This document shows, in pieces, positions 51,696-60,478 of a stretch of 64,000 bases of DNA. Position 1 is the first letter of the stretch. Every line of letters starts with the position of its first letter. This DNA comes from Nocardioidaceae bacterium SCSIO 66511 (GTDB lineage Bacteria; Actinomycetota; Actinomycetes; Propionibacteriales; Nocardioidaceae): the NCBI GenBank assembly GCA_023100825.1, contig CP095846.1, forward strand, positions 3,348,001-3,412,000. Direction: 5' to 3'. The notes under the pieces were generated by a model. That model was given only the letters and a program-made list of their open reading frames with translations. It was not told where the DNA came from and ran no database searches. A program made the translations under genes and the position numbers.

Positions 51696-52084
51696 CCGAT
51701 GAATGGCTCTGCGTCGAAGCGGCCCCAGACCACGAATACCGTCATGGCAACGAACAGTAGGTCACCGGCGATCATCTTCGCAGGTTCATTTCGCAGCAGT
51801 CGGGTTGTCGTGGCACCGGCCATGTAGAGCCCCATCCCGAGTGCGGCGAACGGCACCAGAATCGGTGCGATGCTGACCGCCGCAGGTAGGACGAGACCGA
51901 CACCGCCGGTGACCTCGATGGCTCCGATGGACTTGAACGCGGCCGGGCTGAACTGGTCTGCCCATCGGCTGGAGCCGTGTCCGATCTCCGCGTAGCGATC
52001 TTTCGGCGTCACGAGCTTTATCAGGCCGCCGGCAATGAAACCGAAGGCCAGAACGCTGGCGACGATCCAAAGCGCGAGATGCAT
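51692..52084 (-). CDS. DoxX-family membrane protein of the ECF41 operon
   Basis: This 130-residue protein has four predicted membrane helices. It starts MHLALWIVASVLAFGFIAGG with GLIKLVTPKDRYAE, then IGAIEVTGGVGLVLPAAVSI, the DoxX motif. ATG 52084 is chosen because GGAG lies 5 bases upstream and a helix begins at once; the much longer open frame upstream has no homology. It is first in the doxX-sigma-eis operon and is presumably the target function of the sigma factor. Confidence 0.83.
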   Translation of the reverse strand: MHLALWIVASVLAFGFIAGGLIKLVTPKDRYAEIGHGSSRWADQFSPAAFKSIGAIEVTGGVGLVLPAAVSIAPILVPFAALGMGLYMAGATTTRLLRNEPAKMIAGDLLFVAMTVFVVWGRFDAEPFIG

Positions 52085-52147
52085 GGATTCTCCATTTCTC
52101 TTGATCAGTTGGTGTTGTGCCCTCTGAGTCAAGACAGCCCGCCGCGT

Positions 52148-52154
52148 TGTGACA
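52148..52154 (-). promoter_or_regulatory. ECF41-like -35 box TGTCACA
   Basis: On the minus strand TGTCACA (52154-52148) matches exactly the -35 box reported for ECF41 promoters. Sixteen bases further is TGAC (52131-52128) in place of the consensus CGTC, about 44 bases before doxX. This suggests that the sigma factor reads its own operon. Confidence 0.55.
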
Positions 52155-52192
52155 TCGCTGCACGATCCGTTTACCGAACCCGTGGGTTTCAA

Positions 52193-52212
52193 ATAGTAGG
52201 AAGTCCTACTAT
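52193..52212. promoter_or_regulatory. 20-bp palindromic operator upstream of the valine operon
   Basis: ATAGTAGGA-AG-TCCTACTAT is a perfect 9+2+9 inverted repeat 63 bases upstream of the aldehyde dehydrogenase start. Its right arm includes TACTAT, a -10-like box, so a bound dimer would block transcription. The shape suits a TetR-type repressor; none is encoded next to it. Confidence 0.75.
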
Positions 52213-52274
52213 CATCGCCAGCGCGGGCAGCCGTCCGCCGACCGCGCCGTACGTACCCGAAGATCCGAGGAGCC

Positions 52275-53738
52275 ATGACCGAACACGACATTCGCGAACA
52301 GATGCTGATCGACGGCGAGTGGGTCGACGCAGTCGACGGCCGTGTCATCGAGATCGAGTCACCACGCGACCACGCGATCATCGGCCAGGTGCCCCGCGGA
52401 GGCGAGGCAGACGTCGACAAGGCGGTACGCGCCGCTCGCGCCGCCCAACCCGCCTGGCGCGCGACGCCGCCTCGCGAGCGCGGCGACGCCTTCCGCCGCA
52501 TCGCCGACGCACTGGAGCCGGAGCTCGAGCAGATCGCCCGACTGTCCGCACTCGAGAACGGCAACGCCGTTCGTACCCAGACCCGCGGTGAGGCGTCCTT
52601 CGTCGTCGACGCGTTCCGCTACTTCAGCGGCCTTGCCGCCGAGGCAAAGGGCGAAACCCAGCCGCGTGGCGATCTGATCCTCGACTACACCCGTCGCGAG
52701 CCGCTCGGCGTCGTCGGCGCCATCGTGCCGTGGAACGCACCGCTGATGCTCTCTTCGCTGAAGATCGCGCCGGCCATCACGATGGGCAACACGCTCGTAC
52801 TCAAGCTGGCAGAGGACGCCCCACTCGCCATCCTCGCGGTCGTACGCAAGTGCCAGGAGCAGCTGCCTCCCGGCGTGCTCAACGTCGTCACCGGCTACGG
52901 CACCGAGGCCGGCGAGGCGCTCAGCCACCACCCTGGCGTCGACAAGCTGTCGTTCACCGGCTCGACTGCGGTCGGTAAGCGGGTCATGGAGGTCGCCTCC
53001 GAGCGCGTCGTGCCCGTCTCCCTCGAGCTGGGCGGCAAGAGCCCCCAGGTGGTCTTCCCCGACGCCGACGAGGACTGGGTGGTCGACGGCACCATCGCCG
53101 GTGTCCGGTTCTTCCGCCAGGGCCAATCGTGTACGGCCGGCTCGCGGCTCTTCCTGCACGAGTCGATCTTCGACAGCTTCGTCGACAAGCTCAGCGAGAA
53201 GCTGTCGAAGCTCGTCGTCGGCGACCCGCTCGACGAAGCGACCGACATGGGCGCGATCGTCAACACCAAACAGTTCGACAAGGTCTGTGACTACATCGCC
53301 GACGGCCAGAGCCAGCGCGGCGCGCGCATCACGATCGGCGGCGTACCTCCCAAGGACGGTCCGCTGTCGGGTGGCAACTACGTGCAGCCCACCGTCATCG
53401 CGGGCGTCGAGAACGACTGGCGCGTCGCGCGCGAGGAGATCTTCGGGCCGGTCGTCGTCGCGATCCCGTGGAAGGACGAGGACGACGTCATCGCGATGGC
53501 CAACGACACCCACTACGGACTGGCCGGCTTCGTCTGGTCACACGACATGGGAGCGGCACTGCGTACGGCACACCGCCTCGACGCCGGCTGGGTTCAGGTG
53601 AACCAGGGCGGCGGTCAGGTCCTCGGCCAGTCGTACGGCGGGTTCAAGCAGTCGGGCATCGGCCGCGAGTTCTCCCTCGAGGGCATGCTGGACAGCTTCA
53701 CGCAGCGCAAGCAGGTGTCGGTCAACCTTGCCCACTGA
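52275..53738 (+). CDS. NAD(P)-dependent aldehyde dehydrogenase
   Basis: This 487-residue aldehyde dehydrogenase oxidises an aldehyde to the acid. The catalytic residues are visible: Cys286 in RQGQSCTAGSR, Glu251 in LELGGKSPQ, Asn154 in PWNAPL and Lys177. It is of the general hydrolytic type rather than the CoA-acylating methylmalonate-semialdehyde dehydrogenase (MmsA) often found with mmsB. GAGGAG precedes ATG 52275. It heads a five-gene operon for branched acyl-CoA breakdown. Confidence 0.9.
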   Translation: MTEHDIREQMLIDGEWVDAVDGRVIEIESPRDHAIIGQVPRGGEADVDKAVRAARAAQPAWRATPPRERGDAFRRIADALEPELEQIARLSALENGNAVRTQTRGEASFVVDAFRYFSGLAAEAKGETQPRGDLILDYTRREPLGVVGAIVPWNAPLMLSSLKIAPAITMGNTLVLKLAEDAPLAILAVVRKCQEQLPPGVLNVVTGYGTEAGEALSHHPGVDKLSFTGSTAVGKRVMEVASERVVPVSLELGGKSPQVVFPDADEDWVVDGTIAGVRFFRQGQSCTAGSRLFLHESIFDSFVDKLSEKLSKLVVGDPLDEATDMGAIVNTKQFDKVCDYIADGQSQRGARITIGGVPPKDGPLSGGNYVQPTVIAGVENDWRVAREEIFGPVVVAIPWKDEDDVIAMANDTHYGLAGFVWSHDMGAALRTAHRLDAGWVQVNQGGGQVLGQSYGGFKQSGIGREFSLEGMLDSFTQRKQVSVNLAH

Positions 53739-54888
53739 CATCTACGGACTCACCGAGGAGCAGGCCGATCTGGCCGCGCTCGCCGCCGACTTCGGCCGCG
53801 AGCAGATCGCGCCGTACGCCCTCGAGTGGGACCTGAAGAAGGAGTTCCCGCTCGACGCGCTCCGCCGCGCGGCCGAGCTCGGCATGGGCGGAATCTACGT
53901 CGGTGAGGACGTCGGCGGCAGCGGCCTCTCTCGCCTCGAAGCGGCGCTGATCATCGAGGGCCTCGCGTACGGATGCCCGTCGGTCGCGAGCTACATCTCG
54001 ATCCACAACATGGTCGCGGGCATGATCGACCGTTACGGCAGCGACGAGCAGCGCCGACGCTGGCTGCCGGATCTGTGTTCGATGACCCAGCTCGGCAGCT
54101 ACTGTCTCACCGAGGCCGAGGCGGGCTCGGACGCCGCAGCCCTTCGTACGCGCGCCGACCGCGACGGCGACGAGTACGTGCTCAACGGCGCCAAGCAGTT
54201 CATCTCCGGGTCCGGCTCCTCCGGCATCTACGTCGTGATGGCGCGCACCAGCGACGACGGCGCGCGCGGCATCACCGCGATCGTCGTCGAAGACGGCACT
54301 CCGGGCCTCTCGTTCGGCGCCGAAGAGGTCAAGATGGGCTGGAACGCCCAGCCGACCCGCGAGGTGCGGTTCGACGACGTACGCGTGCCCGCGCATCACG
54401 TACTCGGCAGCGAGGGCATGGGCTTCCGGATCGCCATGAGCGGCCTCGACGGCGGACGCGTCAACATCGCGGCATCGTCGCTCGGCGGCGCACAGGCCGC
54501 GTACGACAAGGCGCTCGCGTACGTCGAGGAGCGCAATGCGTTCGGCCAGAAGGTCGCGGAGTTCCAGGCCACGCAGTTCCGGATCGCCGATATGGCCACC
54601 GAGCTCGAGGCAGCGCGGCTGTTGCTGCACCGGGCCGCGCGTTCGCTCGACGACGGTGACCCACGCGCGACGGAGCTGTGCGCAATGGCGAAACGGCACG
54701 TCACCGACAGCTGCTTCGGCATCGCGAACGACGCCTTACAGCTACACGGCGGCTACGGGTACCTGCACGAGTACGGAATCGAGAAGATCGTGCGCGACCT
54801 GCGCGTGCACCAGATCCTGGAGGGCACCAACGAGATCATGCGCGTGATCATCTCCCGCGCCCAGCGCGCACCGAAAGTCGCCTCGTGA
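53728..54888 (+). CDS. Acyl-CoA dehydrogenase (isobutyryl-CoA dehydrogenase-like)
   Basis: This 386-residue FAD enzyme introduces the alpha-beta double bond in an acyl-CoA. Motifs include YCLTEAEAGSD, the FAD loop RNAFGQKVAEFQATQF, and the catalytic Glu region LHGGYGYLHEYGIEKIVRDL then HQILEGTNEIMR. The neighbouring 3-hydroxyisobutyryl-CoA hydrolase and mmsB point to isobutyryl-CoA, from valine, as substrate. The start appears to be TTG 53728, overlapping the previous gene by 11 bases; no better in-frame start was found. Confidence 0.88.
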   Translation: MPTDIYGLTEEQADLAALAADFGREQIAPYALEWDLKKEFPLDALRRAAELGMGGIYVGEDVGGSGLSRLEAALIIEGLAYGCPSVASYISIHNMVAGMIDRYGSDEQRRRWLPDLCSMTQLGSYCLTEAEAGSDAAALRTRADRDGDEYVLNGAKQFISGSGSSGIYVVMARTSDDGARGITAIVVEDGTPGLSFGAEEVKMGWNAQPTREVRFDDVRVPAHHVLGSEGMGFRIAMSGLDGGRVNIAASSLGGAQAAYDKALAYVEERNAFGQKVAEFQATQFRIADMATELEAARLLLHRAARSLDDGDPRATELCAMAKRHVTDSCFGIANDALQLHGGYGYLHEYGIEKIVRDLRVHQILEGTNEIMRVIISRAQRAPKVAS

Positions 54889-55934
54889 CGGGCGCCGAGC
54901 CGGAGGTCCTCGTCGAGTCGAAGGGCCGCCTCGGACACCTGATCCTCAACCGCCCGAAGACGATCAACGCGCTCACTCTCGGCATGGTCGACGCGATGAC
55001 CGAGGCGCTGGAGGACTGGGCCGAGGACGACTCGATCGAGACGGTCGCGCTCACCGGCGCGGGCGAGCGTGGCCTGTGCGCAGGCGGCGATATTCGTACC
55101 CTCTATGACGCCACGACCACAGGCGACTACGACCACGCGGAGACGTTCTGGCGCCGCGAGTATGCGCTCGACGCGCTGATCGCCGACTACCCGAAGCCGT
55201 ACGTCGCGGTGATGGACGGGCTCGTCATGGGCGGAGGGGTCGGCGTATCCGCGCACGCAAGCCACCGGGTCGTGACCGAGCGTACGAAGGTCGGCATGCC
55301 GGAGGTGACGATCGGCTACACGCCCGACGTCGGCTCCAGCATCATCCTGTCCCGCTCCCCCGACGAGCTCGGTACGTACGCGGCTCTCACCGGCACTCCG
55401 CTTGGCGCCGCCGATGCGATCGCGGTCGGCCTCGCCGACACCTACGTGCCCGGCGAGCGTATAGACGACCTGCTGCGCCGACTAGCAGATGAGCCCGTCG
55501 CCGACGCCGTCGCCGCGGTGGCGGGCGACTCCCCGCCGGAGCCCGCGCTCGACCGCACGACGATCGCTCAATGCTTCGCGCACGACACCGTCGAGGAGAT
55601 CCGCGCGGCACTCTTACGAGCCGGTGACCAGCGCACGGTCGACGCACTCGACCGCGCCGCGCCGTTCTCCCTGAAGGTGACCCTGCGCGCACTGCGCAAT
55701 GCTCGGTCGTTCGCCGGCATCGCGGAGGCGCTCGACCAGGACCTCGCACTGTCGCTCGGCCTCATCCGCCGACCTGACTTCCGTGAGGGCGTACGCGCGG
55801 CCGTCATCGACAAGGATCGCAATCCCGCTTGGCAGCCCGACGATCTCGCCGCCGTCGATGACACAGAGGTCGACGCGGTGTTCCATTTCGACCCCGACGC
55901 TCCCCCCGCACCCGAAGAGAGGCACGCACCATGA
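54885..55934 (+). CDS. 3-hydroxyisobutyryl-CoA hydrolase (crotonase fold)
   Basis: This 349-residue crotonase-superfamily protein is of the HIBCH type, longer than enoyl-CoA hydratases. It has the oxyanion segment RGLCAGGDIRTLYD, then MDGLVMGGGVGVSAHASHRV, and catalytic GMPEVTIGYTPDVGSS. It would release 3-hydroxyisobutyrate from its CoA ester in valine breakdown. GTG 54885 overlaps the dehydrogenase stop as GTGA. An ATGA overlap follows with mmsB. Confidence 0.88.
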   Translation: MTGAEPEVLVESKGRLGHLILNRPKTINALTLGMVDAMTEALEDWAEDDSIETVALTGAGERGLCAGGDIRTLYDATTTGDYDHAETFWRREYALDALIADYPKPYVAVMDGLVMGGGVGVSAHASHRVVTERTKVGMPEVTIGYTPDVGSSIILSRSPDELGTYAALTGTPLGAADAIAVGLADTYVPGERIDDLLRRLADEPVADAVAAVAGDSPPEPALDRTTIAQCFAHDTVEEIRAALLRAGDQRTVDALDRAAPFSLKVTLRALRNARSFAGIAEALDQDLALSLGLIRRPDFREGVRAAVIDKDRNPAWQPDDLAAVDDTEVDAVFHFDPDAPPAPEERHAP

Positions 55935-56830
55935 CCGCCATCGCAGTGATCGGCCTGGGCAACATGGGCCACCACATGTCCGTCAACCTGGTCGAGGCCG
56001 GACACGACGTCCAGGGCTACGACATCGTGCCCGAGCTCTGCGAGCGCGCGGCCGCCAAGGGCGTCCGCATCGCGAATTCGGCGCCGTCCGCGGCGGGCAG
56101 CGCCGACGTCGTGATCACCATGCTGCAGTCGGGCGAGCAGGTGCTCGGGTTGTACGGCGGGCCGGACGGCCTGATCGCGGCTGCCAAGCCCGGCACGGCC
56201 TTCCTCGACTGTTCGACCATCTCGGTCGACGACGCGCGCAAGGCGCACGCACTCGCCGACGAGGCAGGCTTCCTCTCCGTCGACGCTCCGGTGTCCGGCG
56301 GGGTGATGGGAGCCGAAGCAGGCACCCTCACCTTCATGGTCGGCGGCTCCGCCGATGCCTTCGAGGCCGCGCGTCCGTACTTCGAGGTCATGGGTAAGCG
56401 CGTCGTGCACTGCGGCGATCCGGGCGCGGGACAGGGCGCGAAGATCTGCAACAACCTGATGCTCGCCGTCTCGATGATCGGCGTCTCCGAAGGCTTCGTA
56501 CTCGGTGAGAAGCTCGGCCTGACGCATCAGGCACTGTTCGATGTCGCGGCGAATGCGTCGGGCCAGTGCTGGGCATTGACCACCAACTGCCCGGTGCCCG
56601 GCCCCGTGCCGACCAGCCCGGCAAACCGTGACTACGCCGCGGGCTTCGCATCCCAGCTGATGCTCAAGGATCTACTGCTCTCGCAGGCGGCCGCAGAGTC
56701 CAGCGGCACCGACACCGAGCTCGGCGCCCACGCGACCCAGATCTACCAACGGCTGGTCGACGCGCACGATCCGCACAAAGACTTCTCTGACATCATCAAC
56801 GAGATCCGCGAACGCAGCACGGAAGGCTAG
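55931..56830 (+). CDS. mmsB: 3-hydroxyisobutyrate dehydrogenase
   Basis: This 299-residue NAD-dependent enzyme oxidises 3-hydroxyisobutyrate to methylmalonate semialdehyde. It has GLGNMG (8-13), the substrate motif DAPVSGGVMGAEAGTLTFMV, and the catalytic Lys in QGAKICNNLML. The order hydrolase then mmsB follows the pathway steps. The start lies in an ATGA overlap. Confidence 0.92.
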   Translation: MTAIAVIGLGNMGHHMSVNLVEAGHDVQGYDIVPELCERAAAKGVRIANSAPSAAGSADVVITMLQSGEQVLGLYGGPDGLIAAAKPGTAFLDCSTISVDDARKAHALADEAGFLSVDAPVSGGVMGAEAGTLTFMVGGSADAFEAARPYFEVMGKRVVHCGDPGAGQGAKICNNLMLAVSMIGVSEGFVLGEKLGLTHQALFDVAANASGQCWALTTNCPVPGPVPTSPANRDYAAGFASQLMLKDLLLSQAAAESSGTDTELGAHATQIYQRLVDAHDPHKDFSDIINEIRERSTEG

Positions 56831-56833
56831 TAC

Positions 56834-57607
56834 ATGAGCTACGAGACGATCCTGGTCGAGACGAAGGGTACGGTCGGCTGGATCACGCTGAACCGCCCAG
56901 AAGCCCTCAACGCCTTGAACATCGACGTCATGAACGAGGTCGTCTCAGCAGCGAACGCGTTCAACGCCGACGACAGCGTCGGCTGCATCGTGCTCACCGG
57001 TTCGGCCAAGGCCTTCGCTGCCGGTGCTGACATCAAGCAGATGCAGTCGATGACGTACGTCGACGCGTACGCCGGAGAGCTGTTCGGCGAATGGGATCAC
57101 CTCGCGGACGTCAGTACGCCGATCGTCGCGGCCGTCTCGGGCTACGCCTTGGGCGGTGGTTGTGAGCTGGCGATGATGTGCGATCTGATCGTCGCTACCG
57201 AATCGGCGAAGTTCGGTCAGCCCGAGATCACCCTCGGTGTCATCCCCGGCATGGGCGGCTCACAGCGGCTCACCCGTGCCGTCGGCAAGGCGAAGGCGAT
57301 GGATCTCTGCCTCACCGGCCGGATGATGGACGCCGACGAAGCCGAGCGCTCTGGGCTCGTCGCCCGCGTCGTACCCGACGACGACCTCCTCGCCGAGGCA
57401 ACGAAGATCGGCGAGAAGATCGCGTCGATGTCCCAGGTCGCAGCCAAGGCGGCAAAGGAGGCCGTGAACCAGGCGTACGAGTCGACGCTGGCCGAAGGCG
57501 TCCACTTCGAGCGACGGCTCTTCTACGGGATGTTCGCGACCGAAGACAAGGCCGAGGGCATGGCGGCGTTCGTGGAGAAGCGCAAGCCGGACTTCAAGAA
57601 CCGCTAA
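56834..57607 (+). CDS. Enoyl-CoA hydratase
   Basis: This 257-residue crotonase has both catalytic glutamates in [11 protein letters not shown] and [20 protein letters not shown], and the oxyanion loop [13 protein letters not shown]. It hydrates a 2-enoyl-CoA; methacrylyl-CoA is the expected intermediate in this operon, though it could serve general beta-oxidation. It starts 3 bases after mmsB and ends the operon. Confidence 0.92.
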   Translation: MSYETILVETKGTVGWITLNRPEALNALNIDVMNEVVSAANAFNADDSVGCIVLTGSAKAFAAGADIKQMQSMTYVDAYAGELFGEWDHLADVSTPIVAAVSGYALGGGCELAMMCDLIVATESAKFGQPEITLGVIPGMGGSQRLTRAVGKAKAMDLCLTGRMMDADEAERSGLVARVVPDDDLLAEATKIGEKIASMSQVAAKAAKEAVNQAYESTLAEGVHFERRLFYGMFATEDKAEGMAAFVEKRKPDFKNR

Positions 57608-57633
57608 CTCGTCGGTTCTGCACCGTGACGAGT
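57607..57633. terminator. Candidate bidirectional terminator
   Basis: ACTCGTC (57607-57613) pairs with GACGAGT (57627-57633), with inner GGT/ACC. The hairpin lies between the convergent enoyl-CoA hydratase and MDR genes. It has a bulge and no T-run, so the call is tentative. Confidence 0.4.
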
Positions 57634-57639
57634 CAGCCC

Positions 57640-58608
57640 TCAGCGAGTGACGACGATTTTGCCGAACACCCGGCCGTCGTCCATGGCCTGTAGCCCCTGA
57701 TCGGTCTCCTCCATCGGCAGCACCCGGTCGATCAGCGGACGTACGCCCGAGACGTCCATGAAGTCGGCGAGTGCGGCGAGTTCGCCCTTCGTACCCATCG
57801 TCGAGCCGTGTACGCGCAGCTGCAACGCGAAGATCCGGTTCAGCTCACCGCGTTCGGGGGTGAAACCCGAGGTGGCGCCGCACAACACCAGGGTGCCGCC
57901 CGGGCGCAGCGACCTCATCGAATGCGACCAGGTCGCGGCCCCAACGGTCTCCAGTACGGCGTCGACCTTGCGCGGCAGCCTGGCGCCGGTCTCGAAGACG
58001 TCGTGGGCGCCGATCTCCAACGCCTTGGCACGTTTCGATTCGTCGCGGCTCGTCGCGTACACCCGAAGACCGGCGGCGCGCGCGAGCATGATGGCAGCCG
58101 TCGCGACGCCGCCGCCCGCGCCCTGGATGAGCACCGTGTCACCGGGGTTCAAATCGGCCTGGGTGAACAGCATCCGGTACGCCGTGAGCCACGCCGTCGG
58201 GAGGCAGGCGGCTTCCTCGAACGACAGTCCGCGCGGCTTCGGTACGACGTTGCGGGTGGGAATCGCGATCTTGTCCGCGAGGGTGCCGTCGTACACCTCG
58301 GAGAGCAGCGAGCGCTTCGGATCCATCGTCTCGTCGCCGGTCCAGGCCGGATCGCTGATCACGGCGTGCACGATGACCGGATTACCGGCCTCGTCGTGGC
58401 CCGCCGCGTCACAGCCGAGGATCATCGGCAGCGCGTCCTCCCCCAGCCCGACGCCGCGTAGCGACCAGAGATCGTGATGGTTCAGGGCGGCGGCCTTGAC
58501 CGTCACCACTGTCCATCCGGGCGGCGCCACCGGATCGGGACGCTCGCCGAGCACGAGACCGTCGACGGGCTTATCGGAGCTGAAGGACTTCACGTACGCA
58601 GCGAACAT
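57640..58608 (-). CDS. MDR-family NAD(P)H-dependent oxidoreductase
   Basis: This 322-residue medium-chain dehydrogenase/reductase resembles quinone oxidoreductases. It has a GroES-like N-terminal half (ALNHHDLWSLRGVGLGEDAL) and a Rossmann domain with LIQGAGGGVATAAIMLARAA. The catalytic zinc ligand set of true alcohol dehydrogenases is not evident. The substrate is unknown. TAGTCT lies 6 bases before ATG 58608 and there is no ribosome site, another probable leaderless gene. Confidence 0.85.
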   Translation of the reverse strand: MFAAYVKSFSSDKPVDGLVLGERPDPVAPPGWTVVTVKAAALNHHDLWSLRGVGLGEDALPMILGCDAAGHDEAGNPVIVHAVISDPAWTGDETMDPKRSLLSEVYDGTLADKIAIPTRNVVPKPRGLSFEEAACLPTAWLTAYRMLFTQADLNPGDTVLIQGAGGGVATAAIMLARAAGLRVYATSRDESKRAKALEIGAHDVFETGARLPRKVDAVLETVGAATWSHSMRSLRPGGTLVLCGATSGFTPERGELNRIFALQLRVHGSTMGTKGELAALADFMDVSGVRPLIDRVLPMEETDQGLQAMDDGRVFGKIVVTR

Positions 58609-58614
58609 TCCCGC

Positions 58615-58620
58615 AGACTA
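58615..58620 (-). promoter_or_regulatory. -10 box TAGTCT before the MDR oxidoreductase
   Basis: On the minus strand TAGTCT is followed by GCGGGA and then ATG 58608. The 6-base spacing matches the leaderless layout seen before hom and argS. Confidence 0.5.
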
Positions 58621-58663
58621 GTACCCGCCGTATCCGCCGCCGTCACCGAGATGCAGCGCTGGT

Positions 58664-59854
58664 TCAGCGCCGCGCGAGCCCGCCCCGCCTCGCCGCGGCC
58701 GTCACCGCCGCCGCGACCGATGGTCCTACGCGATCGTCGAACGCTCCGGGAACGACGTAGTCCTCGGCCAGTTGGTCGCCGACGAGCCCGGCGAGGGCTT
58801 CGGCCGCCGCGAGCTTCATGTCTTCGGAGATGCGTGGCGCGCGTACGTCGAGCGCACCACGGAAGATGCCGGGGAACGCGAGCACGTTGTTGATCTGGTT
58901 CGGATAGTCCGAGCGCCCAGTCGCGACAACGCGCGCATGCCGCCGGGCGATGTCGGGATGCACCTCTGGGTGCGGATTGGCGAGTGCGAAGACGATGGCG
59001 TCATCGGCCATCTGTGCAACGGCTTCCTCGGGAACCGTGCCGCCGGACACGCCGATGAAGACGTCGGCGCCACGCATTGCGTCGACGAGCTCTCCGGCGC
59101 GCGCCCACTCGCTCGTCTCCTGCGCGAGGCGCAGCTTGACCGGGGTCAGATCCGACCGGCTCGTGCTGATCACGCCTTGCCGGTCGACGACCGTGACCCG
59201 GCGGATGCCGGCACTCATCAGGATCCGGGTGACGGCGACACCCGCGGCCCCTGCACCCGAGATCACAACACGCGCATCGGCAGCGGTACGCCCGGTCAGC
59301 CGCAGAGCGTTCAGCAACGCAGCGAGGGTCACGACCGCCGTGCCGTGCTGATCGTCGTGGAAAACCGGGATGTCGAGGCGCTCCTGTACGCGGGCCTCGA
59401 TGTCGAAGCACCGCGGCGCCGAGATGTCTTCCAGGTTGATGCCACCGAAACTGGGCGCTAACCGCACGACAGTGTCGACGATCTCGTCAGGATCCTGTGT
59501 GTCAAGGCAGATGGGCACTGCGTCGACCCCGCCGAACTGTTTGAACAGCACGGCTTTTCCTTCCATGACGGGCATTGCGGCGGATGCGCCGATGTTGCCG
59601 AGACCGAGCACTGCGCTGCCGTCGGTCACCACGGCGACGGTGTTAGGGACCCACGTGAAGTCGTTTGTCGCGTCGGGATCGGCCGCGATCGCCTCACAGA
59701 CGCGAGCGACGCCGGGCGTGTACGCAAGCGACAGGTCGTCCGCGTCTGCCAGCGGGACCGTACGCGCAATCGCCATCTTGCCGCCGCGATGCAGGTCGAA
59801 GACGGGATCACCCGAATAGTCGTCGGATGGAGTGTCGAAGCTGTCGGCAACCAT
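58664..59854 (-). CDS. NAD(P)-dependent malic enzyme
   Basis: This 396-residue enzyme decarboxylates malate to pyruvate. It is the short bacterial type, with SLAYTPGVARVCEAI at the malate site, the metal-binding FHDDQHGTAVV, and the dinucleotide loop SGAGAAGVAVTRIL. There is no phosphotransacetylase extension. AGAGG precedes ATG 59854. It can link TCA flux, fed by Kgd and valine breakdown, to pyruvate. Confidence 0.92.
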   Translation of the reverse strand: MVADSFDTPSDDYSGDPVFDLHRGGKMAIARTVPLADADDLSLAYTPGVARVCEAIAADPDATNDFTWVPNTVAVVTDGSAVLGLGNIGASAAMPVMEGKAVLFKQFGGVDAVPICLDTQDPDEIVDTVVRLAPSFGGINLEDISAPRCFDIEARVQERLDIPVFHDDQHGTAVVTLAALLNALRLTGRTAADARVVISGAGAAGVAVTRILMSAGIRRVTVVDRQGVISTSRSDLTPVKLRLAQETSEWARAGELVDAMRGADVFIGVSGGTVPEEAVAQMADDAIVFALANPHPEVHPDIARRHARVVATGRSDYPNQINNVLAFPGIFRGALDVRAPRISEDMKLAAAEALAGLVGDQLAEDYVVPGAFDDRVGPSVAAAVTAAARRGGLARR

Positions 59855-59950
59855 GAGTCAGGACCTCTGAGGTGGGTGTACGAGTCGAACCTCGAGCGCT
59901 GCCGATCGGGCCTCGAGAGAAGGGGCGAGTTCGGGGATTACCCAACGCCA

Positions 59951-59961
59951 TTGTGACACAA
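59951..59961. promoter_or_regulatory. TTGTG-A-CACAA inverted repeat upstream of malic enzyme
   Basis: A perfect 5+1+5 palindrome lies about 97 bases upstream of the malic enzyme start and about 113 upstream of the RsbW-like start. On the malic enzyme strand GGGTAAT follows shortly after. It may be a CRP/GntR-like half-site pair; the regulator is unknown. Confidence 0.4.
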
Positions 59962-60073
59962 GGTTTGCGGGCCCCCGTTAACAGTTCCATCTAGGAGCGG
60001 AATCGTCCACAACGAACCCGTCGAACCATAGAGTTCGAAATCGAAGCGCTGATCGCGCGAGGGAGGGAGCACC

Positions 60074-60478
60074 GTGCCGCACGAGACGATGCCCGAACAC
60101 CCCACGGCCGAGATTGTACTACCGGCCGCAGGTGAGTATCTGTCAGTCGTTCGAAGCACCGCAGCAGCACTCGCCGCCAATGCCGACTTCATCATCGACG
60201 ATATTGAAGACCTGCGAATCGCCGTCGACGAGGCGTGCTCGATCCTCGTCTCTCGCGCGATTCCGGGCACCGACCTGGCATGCAGGTTCTTCGTTTACGA
60301 CGCCTCGGTCACGATCGAGACGAGCGCACATGTCCTCGACCATCGTCCGCCACCGCCTTCGGGGTTCGCGTGGATGGTGCTCGAGTCGCTGAGCACCGCG
60401 GTCGAGGCGGTCGTACGCGAGCCCGACCTGCTCGTAGTCACCATCACGCGTACTGGCTCGAAGACGAAAGCGGGATGA
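60074..60478 (+). CDS. RsbW/UsfX-type anti-sigma factor
   Basis: This 134-residue GHKL-ATPase-like protein resembles anti-sigma factors such as UsfX: EIVLPAAGEYLSVVRSTAAA, then IDDIEDLRIAVDEACSILV and a late GFAWMVLESL. The usual N-box Asn is not evident, as in the mycobacterial protein. It would bind and silence the SigF-like factor encoded directly downstream, whose start overlaps its stop (ATGA). GGGAGGGAG precedes the GTG start. Confidence 0.85.
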   Translation: MPHETMPEHPTAEIVLPAAGEYLSVVRSTAAALAANADFIIDDIEDLRIAVDEACSILVSRAIPGTDLACRFFVYDASVTIETSAHVLDHRPPPPSGFAWMVLESLSTAVEAVVREPDLLVVTITRTGSKTKAG

